A stretch of DNA of 64,000 bases from positions 213,438-277,437 of the forward strand of contig NMRA01000359.1 of assembly GCA_002633005.1 (NCBI GenBank), read 5' to 3'. The notes beneath the pieces are model-generated. The model did no database searches. It saw only the letters and a list, made by a program, of their open reading frames with translations, and was not told where the DNA came from. The DNA comes from Phoronis australis. Taxonomy: Eukaryota; Phoronida; Phoronidae. Of the stretch, positions 1-13,700 are shown in pieces. A program made the position numbers and the translations under genes. The number at the start of each line of letters is the position of its first letter. Position 1 is the first letter of the stretch.

Positions 1-2638
1 TGTGCGTGTGCGTGTGCGTGCGCACCCGTAGTTGACTGTGCAACGGACTAAAAAAAAAAAACGGGAGCACCACTGTGAAGTGCGCGTTCTCGACAGACAC
101 GGGCTCGATGTCCACACAATGGCAGATTGTCGCAAAGTAGTCACCTCTGCTCCGTACTAGGACGCGACAAACTTGTTCATTTGGTAGACACTAATCAACG
201 GTCAGCCACATGCATATATAGATCAGATCCGACTAACTTCCAGAATTATATTTCATAGCCCATTTAAATTGGTGTTTTATGTTTTCTGTTCAATTTTGAG
301 GACTGAATAAAAAGTGAGGTATTGCCGAGCAGCTACAGCTAATCTCTATAATTAAGAATTATTGAAGTGCCTCCGGCACTAGTCAACGGGCCAAATTTGG
401 TGCTTTGAATGCGGGGGAACTGAACCGGGAAAAACAGCAGGCCTACACCGGTCACTACTGTCATGCCGGAGCGGGAGCAAAGAACCGTCGCATGACCACA
501 CATTAATTCAGTCAGCAGAAGCACGCCCCCTCATTATATTAGTAATTGTCTGAAAATCATTTGTGTTCGAATTCGATAACGTCGTACGTTTTGTCCAGTT
601 GTGCTTATGTAGTCATACCTAATTGGCCAGTTCTCGCCTCTTACAGTCCGATGAAAATATTTTCTAAACTTGTGTCTTCTAGTGGTCTTCGAGTTTGTAG
701 GCCTAATCACCCGGACGAAAATTTTGCCGTCGGCCGGCGGCGGCTGTTACTAAGTATACATTGGCTGACTTCTCGAGTGAATGGACGCTTTTCATTTCAG
801 TGCTTAGAGTCGGCAAAACCCTTGTCTTTAATTGGAGCAGGAACATAAAAATGTGGGGTACTGCCTGTGACTATGTTGAGCCGGCGCCGTTATAAACGGT
901 TACCCGGCCATCGCCATTACAGCGTTCTGTCGTTCAGTAACTTTAGTTTTCCAGACGTGAGGGATGCTGAACGTGCGATAACAATCTGGCCATTTTGTTA
1001 ACTTCCCAGCTCAGTCTTTGGTCCCGTATGATAACAAGCAGGCCAATTATCTCCCAAGCTTCAAAGGAAGCGTATGGTGGTTGCACGCTATTACCGAACG
1101 CGTATTCAGAACACAGTCAAACCCAGCCGAGTGCTTTGGTAATCCGTTTGGTCAGAATAGATTGTCTTAAATTCTGTTGTAGTTGGGCGATTTTGGTGAT
1201 TCAAAAACGGAACGTGATCAGCATTTGGCAAGGAATTCAGAAATGCTATTGGTTTAAGCTCAAATATGTTATAACTAAACTTTCATTTTTATCAGCCCAG
1301 TCAATGAGGATAGATACGATCTGATCGGAGATTAGGAGCAATTATTCGGAACAAAAGAGCGAAGGCCCTCCAACCATAAACGCCAGAATGGCGGAGTTAA
1401 TCAGACGTGTAAGATATTGGCTACGGGGGTAAACTTCCCAACTTGTTGGGCTATAGAATCGAACAAGACGGGAGCAACGGGATGTCCCGCCGCGCCGTCA
1501 TGCCTCGGAGGATGACGCGACACTAAATATTTCCAGCCTCTGGCATGCCTTATATAGAAGCGAGGCAAAACTAGCCATGTAAACATGGGTGTCATTTCCC
1601 CCATTTTGGGCCATGTATGAAGGCGCCCCCAGGAAACAGTGCGCCCCTTCGGCTGTAGGCCTACCCGCGAGGCTGGCCGCCGGCCCGGGGGGGCGGCGCC
1701 CACTGCCCGGCTTCACATGACTACGGTGCGTACAAGTGAGCCTGGCGGCCGCCGCAGAGCTACCTCAGCCCTTGGAAAGCGCAGTCCCCTGGGGAAAATG
1801 TTTCATTGGAAACAATTTTACATTTATACAGCATCAAAAATCGCATACGATGTAAACAGAGTGTTCTCGGACGTCGAGAAGTTGAAGAAATAAAATAGTG
1901 TCTCATTCAAGCAGCAGATGTCTCTCGGTATTTAATGACGGTTTTTGATAGTGAAGGAGTGATAAGACGCGTACTAAACAAGAGGGACTTTTCTAGGAAG
2001 TGGACGGCCGCCTTTGTTTATGTACGTGGCGAATGCCGCGTACATGAGGATATTTTACAGTGCATTTACTGTTCACAGAGATGTGGTAAGCCTGTTTCGA
2101 TTGTTTTTGCTAATATATATATTCGCATGTCATCCACTGTTGCGTTGAGATGCGTTTATAGACACATCTCGAACATGTCAAAGTCCATTGGATATGATAG
2201 ATTGTCCATTGCGTGTCGCATTTCTATTAGTCGCAATGCTATACGTGAACTTGGAATCCTGCTTAATTTTAAGATCGCGTAGGCCTGAACTTGGAATTAA
2301 ATTTTCCTTAAAGTAATCAAGTTTTTCATCATTGCATAAGTGACGTTGTTTAGTTGGCAAAAGCTATAAATTATAAAGGTTGATTTTAATCAATTTTAAA
2401 AGATTTACATTTTATTAATATGACGTGATATGCTTTAGTGACATGCAATTTTTAAGTGTGAATGTGATTATTTGAGTGAAATTGCCAAGTTTCTTAGGGA
2501 ATTCCACGTTCAGGCATGTGTGATCTTGAGATAAAGCAGAATTCCAAGTCCAAGCACAACAGCAATTCGATTATTAACAGTGTGTGTGTGTTTGTGTGTG
2601 CATTGATGTCCGTACTAGAGTAGGACAAGATTTTTCTG
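1..2638. other. Upstream DNA without a recognised gene
   Basis: Short (TG/CG) repeat at 1-24 and a (TG)n run near 2580-2602. Apart from the CpG-rich patch at 1380-1810 I see only short non-homologous ORFs. Confidence 0.5.
1380..1810. promoter_or_regulatory. CpG-rich patch, possible promoter region
   Basis: Strongly GC- and CpG-rich against an AT-rich background (for example around 1670-1700 and 1740-1760). It lies 2.5 kb upstream of first exon A and could hold a non-coding first exon. No TATA box or clear donor was assigned, and no ORF here looks like a gene. Confidence 0.25.
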
Positions 2639-2647
2639 GTCTCTTAC

Positions 2648-3576
2648 TAGGCAATGACCATCGCCTCTGTTGGCCCGAAGCAGAGGCGATGCAGAGGCTA
2701 TAGGCGCTCTGTACGCCGGAAGCTTTTCGGCGAATTATGCCTCGCACCGACTAAACCATCAAAGTCACGTTGTTATAAATACCTTTTGCGCATAGAGGAA
2801 CACCTTAGGAGGTTGTCGATGTGTTTAATTATTTCCAACTCGAACAAATACTCCCGTTATGAAATTTTTTCTTCGAGCAGTCCCTTTTTCAGTTCCCAAA
2901 ATCGTGAAATCAACTTTTTCATTTTTTTAACCAGGCCGAAGGTCAGAAGTTGCCGACCTACCGGCGAACTTTGAAAGCTGAAGTTCCCGCCCTTCGCGTA
3001 CGTGCTGCCGGAAACCAGCCGTGCATTTGCCGTGTTGTTAAACATTAAAATGTCAAATATGTGCACAAAGACTATTAAATGTCATATCAACAGCATTTAT
3101 TTTTATCAAATACAAACAATGATTCATTGAAATACAATCAGTTTCAAGTAACGCCAATTAAAGACAAGTATAAGTGGTGGCATTTTGGAAATGAACATTT
3201 GACTGACAAGACCGCAATGGCTCACCTTTGGCCTATTTAAAGATTGAGGTCATGAATTCACATCACCTAGCGAGCGCGGTAAAAATTGGAGCGTGCGCAG
3301 TATAAAAATAGTGAGTTCACGATTTTGGGAACTAAAATAGGGACTGCTCAAAGAAAAAGTTTGATAATGGGAGTATTTGTTCCAGTTGGAAGGAATTAAG
3401 CACATCAACAACCTCCTCAGGTGTTCCTCTATGCGCAAAAGGTATTTATAACAACGTGACTTTGATGGTTTAGTCGGTGCGAGGCATAATTCGCCGAAAA
3501 GCTTCCGGCATACAGAGCGCCTATAGCCTCTGCATCGCCTCTGCTTCGGGCCAACAGAGGCGATGGTCATTGCCTA
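2648..3576. mobile_element. Foldback DNA transposon, Mutator-like, 929 bp
   Basis: Long terminal inverted repeats of about 268 bp (2648-2915 and 3309-3576), starting TAGGCAATGACC. The element is flanked by an exact 9-bp target duplication GTCTCTTAC (2639-2647 and 3577-3585). Long TIRs with a 9-bp duplication are typical of Mutator-like elements. The arms are so alike that each gives the same ~90-residue apparent ORF on opposite strands; no transposase is present. Confidence 0.75.
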
Positions 3577-3585
3577 GTCTCTTAC

Positions 3586-4206
3586 ATGCTGTATTTCTGA
3601 AATGCGCTATATCGCAGAGGTCCTAATCAGGCACAAAAGACTAGAAGATTTCAAAGCAGATTTGTTGATAAACGTTTTGACTCTGGATCACTGAATCACT
3701 GAATAACGGGCCCGTTACTTAGTGGATGAAACTGGTTCTGTAAATCAGGCACCGCTATACCTGACCAGGTGAAACATTACATACTTGCACTATTAGGCTA
3801 GATATCATATAGCTATATGGATATTTTTTTTGCCGTCTTTAGTATTTGAACGATATATATTTTATAGTGTCTTGAGTTTCCTAAAGAGCTGCATGGACAC
3901 ACTTTCAGAAACCTCCATTTTGTACGCAGAAAGCTCCTGACTGCTCTTTTGAAAAAATTTGGGAGGGCTATTTCAGAAACTACTCGTAGTGTTGCTGGGA
4001 GTTAGAGTTCATTTTATCATCAGTTTTCCCGCATTGCCTAATGTTGACAATTAATCAACTCGAAGAGGTGTTTTAATGAAAACTAATGATATCTTACAAC
4101 ATTTTTGGTACATGTGCCTCATGGCAAAATGGACAGAAGGAGCCTCCATAGAGGTTTTTTCGAACCTTATTTCTAACAGCTTATGGTTTACTTGTTCCCA
4201 TTTCAG
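3586..4206. other. DNA between foldback element and exon A
   Basis: AT-rich, no recognised feature other than the acceptor-like site ending at 4206. Confidence 0.4.
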
Positions 4207-4315
4207 TTCATAAAATGGTAAAAAAAGAAGAAACTGGAAATGCTGTGTAGAACATAAGAGAGAGTTAATTTTACACCAGTGTATTGTTATCAATCTCATT
4301 GACAAGTACTTCAAA
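4207..4315 (+). other. Candidate 5' UTR part of exon A
   Basis: Begins after GTTCCCATTTCAG (ends 4206), a good acceptor, and runs 109 nt to the ATG of exon A. If used, exon A is preceded by a non-coding exon. Confidence 0.35.
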
Positions 4316-4734
4316 ATGGGTAATTGCCTTACAAGAAACCGTATCACTGGTGAAGATTTGATTGAGGCGCCTTCCGACAATGGCCTGCCATTCCGACGTG
4401 TTTGTCCGAACCATCTCATTCCAGAAGATATCAATCCCAAGGAGCACCCAAACCGAGGCTTCTCTCACAATGCGATTGAAACCCAAAAATACTCAGCTTG
4501 GACATTTCTGCCAAAGAATTTGTTTGAGCAGTTCCACCGGGTGGCCAACGTGTACTTTCTCTTCATAGTCATTCTCAATTGGTGCCCTCTTTTGAATGCA
4601 TTTGCAAGAGACGTGGCCATGCTCCCTCTTGTGTTCGTACTGGCGGTAACGGCACTTAAGGACGGGGTTGAGGATTACTCTCGCTATAAGGCAGACAAGA
4701 AGGTCAACGGACGGTCGTGTCGTGTCTACTCCAG
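4316..4734 (+). CDS. ATP10: ATP10-like first coding exon, version A
   Basis: Codes for residues 1-139 plus two bases of codon 140 (phase 2). Start MGNCLTRNR is in a good context (aaaATGg). The exon holds the N-terminal cytosolic segment, the conserved [12 protein letters not shown] stretch, TM1 (about 76-96) and TM2 (about 100-118), ending VYS plus AG, with donor GTAGGT. MGNCLT fits the N-myristoylation pattern (Gly2, Thr6), with Cys4 as a possible palmitoylation site. A pyrimidine-rich acceptor-like site ends at 4206, so this may be the second exon after a non-coding one. No other ATPase exon lies between here and exon B. Confidence 0.9.
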
Positions 4735-7700
4735 GTAGGTAACGCAGAATGTGAGAAGAGTCAAATTTTAGCGAAATGGATGCAAGATAAATCTCTCTAG
4801 GTTGATTGACGTTAATTCTGTACCATCCTCATACATGTCAACCTTTACGGAAATGTAGTCTATGACATTCCTTTAGAAAAAATTCAGTATTTATTTAGAG
4901 GTATAATCAATTCCCAGAATGATAAAAGAACACGTCACATTTACAAATGTAAGTTGTACACCGCAGATAGCATAAACAGCATGTGAAGAGTCTTATGGAA
5001 TCGTGCAATATCTTTTGGTAGCGAGACTTCGTTACACGTTTGATCATGGGTATATCATATTTTTTAATGCAGCTGTGCTACTCCATAGGTTGCCTGAGCA
5101 TGTCTTTCATTTCAATGAATTGGTAAATTGTCATTGTCACATTACAATCCAGTTTAGAGATCTTATGTATTTTTTCTTTTAATATTGATGTTTACAGAAT
5201 ATGATACAGGTGGGGACCCGAGGGTGTTGTATTTATCCTCTTCATCTTAGCACAATTGTCTGATTCAAAGTATTCTCATTTTTCCTTGCTCACATGTGTG
5301 ATGTTTTGTTAAATCTAACAGTCAAGGATTCAGTTTTGATAGACGCTGCAATGTGCTTTGAATCAAATATACCTGGATGTTAAATTGCTGTGATTGTCAT
5401 GCGTGCACCCAGCCTAAAATATGGGAGGGGCTTGAATTTTTGCCAATGTGGATCTTTCACCAACAAAAAAAATGGGGGACTAAAAAAAACAGGGTACCAC
5501 ATTTCAGAGCTATGAATTGTGCATTTGCGCCTTTTTAGTGGACTTTTGCCTCGTTTTCTCGGACTTTTTGTAACTCTGAGGTGGACCTTTTTGCCCTCTT
5601 CGCCAAATGGGGGGGCTCAAATGAGCCCCCCCTAGGTGCACACATGATTATTGTGGCAGAATTGACAAAACATGCTGGCAAAAAAAGGTAACTGTCTTAA
5701 ATATAGTGAAATACGCACCCCATGTGGCTGCACATCCCATAAGACTGCTCTAGACAGCTCCATTTAGAATTGTTTTTGTAGACTGCCTCTGACCCATAGA
5801 GCAAAATTTGGAATGAACACCCGATGTTCTGTGTATTCTTCAATAAATGTATATCACCTTAAAAAACACAGGAAATCTTGGAGCTAGTGGAAGTGATATA
5901 TTGTTGATAAGCCAAGACAAGGGTCACAGTATGAATGCCTTAGTTATGTAAATGCTTGTTTCTTAAGCTGCATATCCTGTTACTTGAATGAAATTTCTTG
6001 GTCTGGTTGGTTCTAACTTGCGACTTGAGTTTTACTAGTATATCCCACATTGGCAACTATTTTGATGCCCTAGTTGTCGGTAGTAATTGTTATTTTTATT
6101 TGAATTATTTGAAGATACCGGTATTCAGTTTAGGAGTCTTATGGACATAGAACTCCTGGCTTGTGTACAGGTAACTGCCCCTCATAGATATACCGTAAGC
6201 ATTCTGGTTAATGCCCATGTTCAGTTAAGAGCCCACCCTGAATTTCTTGAAATTTCACGTTTAAGCGCCCATGTCTAGTTAACCGCCCACCCCTGATTTT
6301 TTGGGTTGCCAAGTTAACCGCCCAAGGCGTTAACCCAAACATTTACGGTATATACTGCGTTTTTATAGCTGACGCAAGATGCCCAGACTTGTTAAACGAA
6401 TTGCATGTTTGGTGGACGGCAATTTCAGTGTTTTGAATTGAATGTACCATAAAAAATTAAACATTAATTTTGCAATCAGTGCACCTCACACTTATCCCAT
6501 TACCAGTACGCCATTTAGTGGCACCTGTCCTTGTGAAGTTTGCTATGTGTCCGTCCTCGCGTTGTGTATTACGAGGCAGTTCACAGATGCTTTTTCCCCA
6601 ATTATCTTATCCGTGAAAGCAGCAGGGGGTTATGTCTATGTATATTCCTGGAGGCGTTAAGTACTGTGTACACTTCCTGGTTAGTAGTATAGGAGTAGGT
6701 TTTATTGTCGACTTCGTATACAACATGCAAGCTGTGTCGGCCATGTTCCCTCGAGATTGCATGGCTGAAATTTGCGAGTACATTTGCCAATTACCAACTG
6801 TTTATTTTGATGTCACTCATTGTTCATCTTTACTCTTATCGATTGCCATTTTTCTGTTATCTATAGGTGTAGTTATAGCCAGGGGCAGTGTAAACAATGA
6901 TTATAAAGGAATTGAAGTAAACTTGTGTCTGTGTACACTAAAAGACAGGCACCAGCAAGCTTGAGACATAGCTTTTGACCAGTGAAAAAAGCTGGCCTAT
7001 GCAAACATTTGTTGTGAATTTAAAAATCCATCCTTGTCCTAGAACATTGATCATTTTAGAACAACTTCATTTTTTAAAATTTTGACTTGCTTCTTGAAAG
7101 AAATTTGCATATTTAGTGGATTTTAGAAAGCTGTTAGTGACTTTCAAGAAAAAATCTACTCAACTAGTCAAAGTTTAAACTAGATACAGCATTTTTACCC
7201 AATAATTTGAACTTTTAGACTGAACTGCAACTTTTATGTTCGTAGTGATGAAGATGCTATGTTGGTTTGGATGTCAATTGCCATTTTTTTTTTTGGGTTA
7301 ATGTTGTGACAAAACATGTTTTCACCCTTAATGGATTTATTAATGATTATCATTGTAGTAATATTTTGTGTAAGGAGTGCAGTTATGCCCAGCATTTAAA
7401 AAGTAACTTGTTTGCATAAGAAAGCTGCATTGATTTCAATTGATGGTTTTTCATAAAAAACACTGGCTTGTGGCAGCTTTTTAGACATTTTCAAAATTAA
7501 AGCACTGGTTGATTTAAATAAAAATTGTAAACTTCAGTATTCAAAAGATAAAAAGATGCTGTGGCTGTGTTTGAAAGATGAATAATGGAATAAGCTGATT
7601 CAGTTTCTCTAAAATCTTTTAGGCACATTTTGAAAGATTTTCTGAGTGAGACTGAATGCGGTTTCTTTATAGGTAGTGGATTAAAAGTTGTTGTACATTT

Positions 7701-10700
7701 ACTTATCCCACTCAAACACAATATGCCTTAGTTTTGCTAGAGTTTCTCTTCTTTTTTATAATGTTTATTACGAAATCTTCGATACAATGAATATACATAA
7801 CCCAGAAAGCTCCAAGAGGCATTATATCTGGGTTAAAAAAGTACAAAGAAATCTGTATACAATTATTTTACACAAATACATAAAAAAGAAGTCTGTATAC
7901 AATTATTTTACACAAATACATAAATTAAAAAAACTGTTGTTAAGATCACAATGACATATGATTTCCGAAAGTAAATAAATCATTTTCATACACATATATA
8001 CAATTCTATCGACTCACACAAAGAGATTTAATATTATAAAGAAATTTTGATACTATTTCGAATAAAACCTTATTTTCATTTGGGTTGAGTTCTTGACTTC
8101 CATATAGAAAAAAAATAATTTTGTTGTACACTTGTGGAATTTCAGAATATTTTTTATAAATATTGGGGTATTGTTCAAGTGTCTGGAAAAGCTGTACCCT
8201 CTGCTCCTTGCATACCTCGCAAGCAAAGAAAACATGAGCATTTGTCTGTGCATCTCCACAGCAACATAGAGGCGAAATATTATTAAAATTATGTCTAAAT
8301 TTCTCGTTGTTAAGGAATAGACCGCATCTTGATCTGTAAAAGATTATTTCGTGGGCTTCTCTTCTCAACACCTTATAATTCCCAGCAACCTTTGCGCATA
8401 TGAAAATGGCAGCTATCAACAAAGAGTTGAATAGATTTGCCTCTCCAGTAATTTCAGAAAATACATTTTTATGGGTTGACAATTGCTAGTTACTTAGATA
8501 TTTGAAGAAAAAGGCAGCATTTCAATTGGAGGTGACCTTAAACTATCCAACTTTACAAACACAAGATCCTACAAGCAAATCTGTTTACAAGAAGAAAAGT
8601 AGTGTAAAGATAAATTTGTTAGACACAAAGAAGCAAACTGTAGCCTGAGGGCTAGTTACCTACAGAAAAAATAACACTTGAATAGTGTTTATGTACTAAA
8701 GCAAAAAAAGGAAACTGGGATATAAAAAAATTGACACAAATATTCAAGCAGTCAAAAATGTAGTAGTTACCACCTTGGTGAAAAGATATACAACAACAGA
8801 TAACAATTTTGGCACTCACAGTCATTTTTTGCATTTTATTTCATTAGTATAGATATGTCCAAAGATATTACTGCAGAATACAACTGAATATAAATTAACA
8901 TGGTATCTGGGGAAACAGGTGGACATTACAGAATTATACAAACAGTAATAATGACTAATTGTGTACCAGCATATACAATTTATATAGACACATGCTCCAT
9001 GTATTATGTACATGCATATACTAATATGCACATACATGCTACATGTATTTATGAAAAGGGATACACAAGTAATACTTTTACGTACAAATGTGCACTTAGT
9101 CTATGAAGAATAAGTATGCAAAGGGTATTTTATAGGGAAACATACCGTGTGTGTGTGCCTGGGTGTGTTTGTCAATAGGAAATATACCATAGGTATTTAT
9201 GTATGTGTGTGTATGTATGTTTGTATAGTATGTGTGTATGTATGTATATAACCTGATATTATTTATGATAGCAGGAAGGCATTAATAAGTTCCTCTGATT
9301 ACAGTCATATGAACTACAGTTGCAATATCAATATGGTCAATAAAGATAAGCTTCAAGCACACGGGCATTCATAAGGAAAAGTTGTTACAACACACTTGAA
9401 GTTTTTCAGGTCATGAATGCAACATCTTATTGTTATGTTGGCGATAACTTTTTCACGTTGACTACCTTGTGCTTTACACCATGAAATAACCAACAAAGTT
9501 TATGTTGCAGAACTCAGGGTGGCAGACGTTACCGTACACGTATACACCTGTATGCGCGTGCTCTGTGCAACTTGTTATTAGTGGGGAGACGGCAATGAGT
9601 TCCATTTGGGTTCTCAATTTTTTCTAACAAGTTTATTCACACTTCAAAATAAAGAATTCAAAGAAGTACCGTGGCCCTGAAATAAGCATTGCGAAGGTCT
9701 CATGAAATTGTCAATATTAGTCGAAAACAGCCGGCATTCTAAGTTAAATTTGGTCATGGTTTCTGAGGTGACCGGGGTCTATTCTGACGGAATAGTCCAT
9801 TTCAGATGATTCTGCAAACGCGGTGACTACTAAGGAACAGGGCTGCGTTCCGTGACGGAAGACACTTGCTAGAAAAGCTAACGTGGCAGCGTGCTTTGCT
9901 GCTAAAAACCCCGGCTTTCGGCAATATGACGAAGAAACACGTAAAACGAGTTACCCAACTTTTCGTACGTTTAACATTTCCGACGAACGATCTTCCCTGG
10001 AGGTGAGCGTAAGGATCTGAAAACGAATTCAAAACGATGTTACACGACCAGTCACTAACTTTCACTAAAAATTATCAACGGCCATCAAACGAGTGTTGCT
10101 GCGACATAAACATCTGTGGTCACCGAGCTATGCACGTAAGGCTCGATCACAGGATATGTGCGGGCTTTTGTAAAGGCACTGTCTCAGTAACTCGACACTG
10201 TTCGGAAATCCACGTCGTTACCGGGTCAGAAGGGAATGAAGCATTCATTTTCATTGTCCAGCAGGGAATCGAATCCCTTCGTCATTCCCAGCCGTAGGGA
10301 AGGAACTTTCCTGACGTAATCAACTGATAAATCTCTATGATGAAAATAATCATGGGATTAAATAAAACGGGGACGTTATTTTTTGTCACTTCATTATTTT
10401 TCTCTATCTCGAAACCATTATCGCCAGACATAGCGTGTAATCGAAACTGAAACCCGGCGGTGTCGCAGCTAAACCGCTTGTGTTTGACTGACCAAACAGT
10501 ATGGCGCCGTTAGGCTCAGCCATATATCCTATCAGGACAATTAGTGACTACACAACGAAATTTGAATCAACATTTTCAGTCGTTTACTTGCTGGGAAACT
10601 TACCATTGGCGGATTTAGAGGGGCCAAAGGGCCATGCCCCCCCCCCTAAAATCCTCCCAGATTCCATTTGGCAGTTCGGGAGTGCGAATGTGTGACGGGC

Positions 10701-13700
10701 AAAATCCTGGCTAATACGTTGCCCTGCCCCCAAACTCAAAATCCTGGATCCACCCCTGAAATGACTGATATTGCATGTATATCCACGAAGTATGTAACTT
10801 TTCAAGTCAACAAATTACTGCAGGAACTGTCGGGCATTCAGTTTTATTTTCAATTGGTTAGTCCCGAAAACATGGAGTACCAGTATTTTCAAGGAAGCAT
10901 TTCATATAGTCGGCTATGCAGTACTATAAATTTCAATTGACTTGTGGGAACGTGCATCGTTTGAAAAACCTGATGGCTAGTAACGGCCATGAAAGCCGAT
11001 TTTTGTAGCTCTTGCGTCTACAAAGCGCGCTCCAGTTCGGGAGTTGCTTTCTCAGTCCAATGTTGGCCAGTAGTCTGTCCCGGATGCCTGTTATAAGTGA
11101 CGGTCGGCACGTAATTCCACACTTGGCCTACAATGACTGCTGTCCTACTCACTTCCTTGTTTGAGCGAATATAACTGAGGTCAATTTTAGTTAGCTCGTG
11201 AGTTTAGCGCCAGACGAAATAACGAATTTTCTTTTTCCTTTTGGGGAATATGCTCAGCATTAACAACTGGACAATGTTTTCTTTCGTATCAGTAAGGGCT
11301 TCGTAGTCAATGGACTCTGTTGCAGTTAACTGTTACCGTGCTTTTTTTCGAAAATAGCATCGATATTAATCGGTGAGCTGAGTGAAAGGAGTGAGGTTGA
11401 AATTTTCGAAAATAGTTGCTGTCATTTTGTTTAAGACTGTTCACGATTGCTGAACATTTTACTTCTCAGTGTGGACATTTTAGTCGTAATCGTCACTGTC
11501 GTCTGATGCTGAATTCTACAGGCAGAACCGCCACCATTGAAGTCGTCGAAATGCTTGAGCTGGTCCTTACATCCCGTGACCCCGTTTTTGACGCGTCCGG
11601 TGGTGGGGGTGCGACCCCACTCTTTCTATGCTTTTACTGCTAAAACAGGAATATTTAAAGCCTTTCTTGATCGGTAACACCTGTAAATTTAGTTCCTACA
11701 GTATGTTAAGAGTATCGCTCTGAGCCCACTAGTGCCATAAATTGCCAAATGTAACGAACTGTTAGGCATATTGACTTGCTTTTGTTTACGTCACCACGAG
11801 AATCACCTTTTAATTCAAACACTGAGTTGCCAATATACCCGCACACAATGGTGTTCTATTCCGACCCTTTTTCAATACAACTGTTATCGGCCTTTTGTTA
11901 TTTGTGCTGGGATCTCGCGATGACGCAACATAGCACGAAAAGGCAGCTTCACCTAACATTTGGCATGATTGCATTTGCGTGATTGAACTCAGTCCGGTGC
12001 GTTTTCTTATTTTACTAAGGCTTTGTTAGGACTATCTGGTTAGCCACTGCATCTAAAATAACAAAATTACGTTGACGTTAGGCTTTAAAGGACCATTTCG
12101 CCGTTGTTTGGTTATAAATGTTTAATAATTAATCAAAATGCTTTGTGGTTTAAAAAACATTACCACGCTCATCCGACCTTTATTTGTTGCTGAATGAACA
12201 AGAACTTAAGCCATAGTTAACATGTACGTGCTTCAATTTTCGAATTCACAATTTTAGTGTTGGCACTTTGAAGCGTTTTCTTGATGGTTTCTAGTTCTGG
12301 TTGGTAATGGACATCGAGTCTTATCATGGGAATTAGAAATATTTTGGGACCGATTTTTTGAGTTTATTTACCTTATTCAGTTTTTCGTGTGTTTTTTTTA
12401 TCTTTGGAAGGTTAACACTGATGAAATGCCATGTTTAGCGGGCTAAAAACGAGAATCGAATTATGCATTTTACTCTCATAAAATCGGTTTCATGGCATTC
12501 CTTACTGGTGGCGATAGTATTCTATTGTCATTACCGACAAGAACATCGAAACCGTTAGTAACTCAAAAAAACGATTCAAATTTAATTGGGACTGGCTAAT
12601 CATAAACTTGCGAATTCGAAAGTGGCTTATGTAGGCATTGTCTGTGGCCTGAGTTGGTAGGGGAAATAAAATCTCATCACGGTAAGGAATATCTACACTC
12701 TTTCACAGTAGGTAGCGCAGTGTAAGAACTGAGGTACTGAGTATGAGGACGATTTTATGAGAGTAAAAGCTTACTTCGATTTTCGTTTTAACCAGCTAAA
12801 CGAGACGAAATGAGGCTTTAATCTATTCAGTACAGGTCCTGTTTACAGCCAGCAAAGCCTTGCAGGTCTGCACAAGATGGGACGGGCGTTAACCCGAACG
12901 AAGACTATGTTTCTTCTGCGTATTTTGATTTCCCACTTTCACACCAGAGGTCGTGTGGATATTTTCTGTTGTTTTTGAGACATGAGGAGAAAAACGGGCG
13001 TCATGAAAACGCCAACTTTTTTATTTCTGCAAAACTGTGCAAGAAGAAGCAATTCAATTTGAAAAGGTAAGTATTCTAAGCAGAAGTTAACGCATTCATA
13101 GTGACAGCAATTGTATCATGGAAATAAGGACAGGTATTACAACACTCAACTAGGCTTCCTTCATGAATTCGTTGTCGAAATTCGTCTGCTATCAGTATCA
13201 AGATCACTGGAAGACACTGCTGCGGTGCTGGGCAGCACTTGATTGACTTCGCCGGGTAAACCGGCGAAACGGGCAGTCAGTCGAGTGCAGGCAACGATTC
13301 TTTTTCCGCAGCTCAACGGAACCGGCTTTAGTGATTGGTGTATAAACTGGAATTTGTCCCAGATCATGTCTTACCCGACTTACTCGGCAGAACTGGAAGA
13401 GTGAATCGAGTGTTGCGGGCATGTAGTTGCAGTTAACTCCAGTACTTTCTTATGAAATTCTCAATGCCTGCGCCACTTACTTTGTGTACATATCTCAGCT
13501 TCTACAGTTCTGGTATATGTATTCAATGCTTTCACAGTCATCATTTTGGAAATGCACTGTCAAAAACGAGGCAACTTGTTGCCCTTATTAAAGATCCAGG
13601 CATTCATGGTACATTGTTGTGTACCTTTGTGCAGAAACGATTTTAAAGTCACAAGTTTCTTACTACAAAACTTCTGTGCAAAGTAAATGGGTATCTTAAA

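Noticed and set aside
2654-3570. Two similar ~106-residue ORFs on opposite strands as a gene pair
   Set aside because: They are the two arms of a foldback transposon read in opposite directions, with no other support for coding.
9802-10297. Overlapping ORFs on both strands in a CpG-richer stretch
   Set aside because: No family resemblance, no splice sites or start context of note, and mutual overlap suggests chance.
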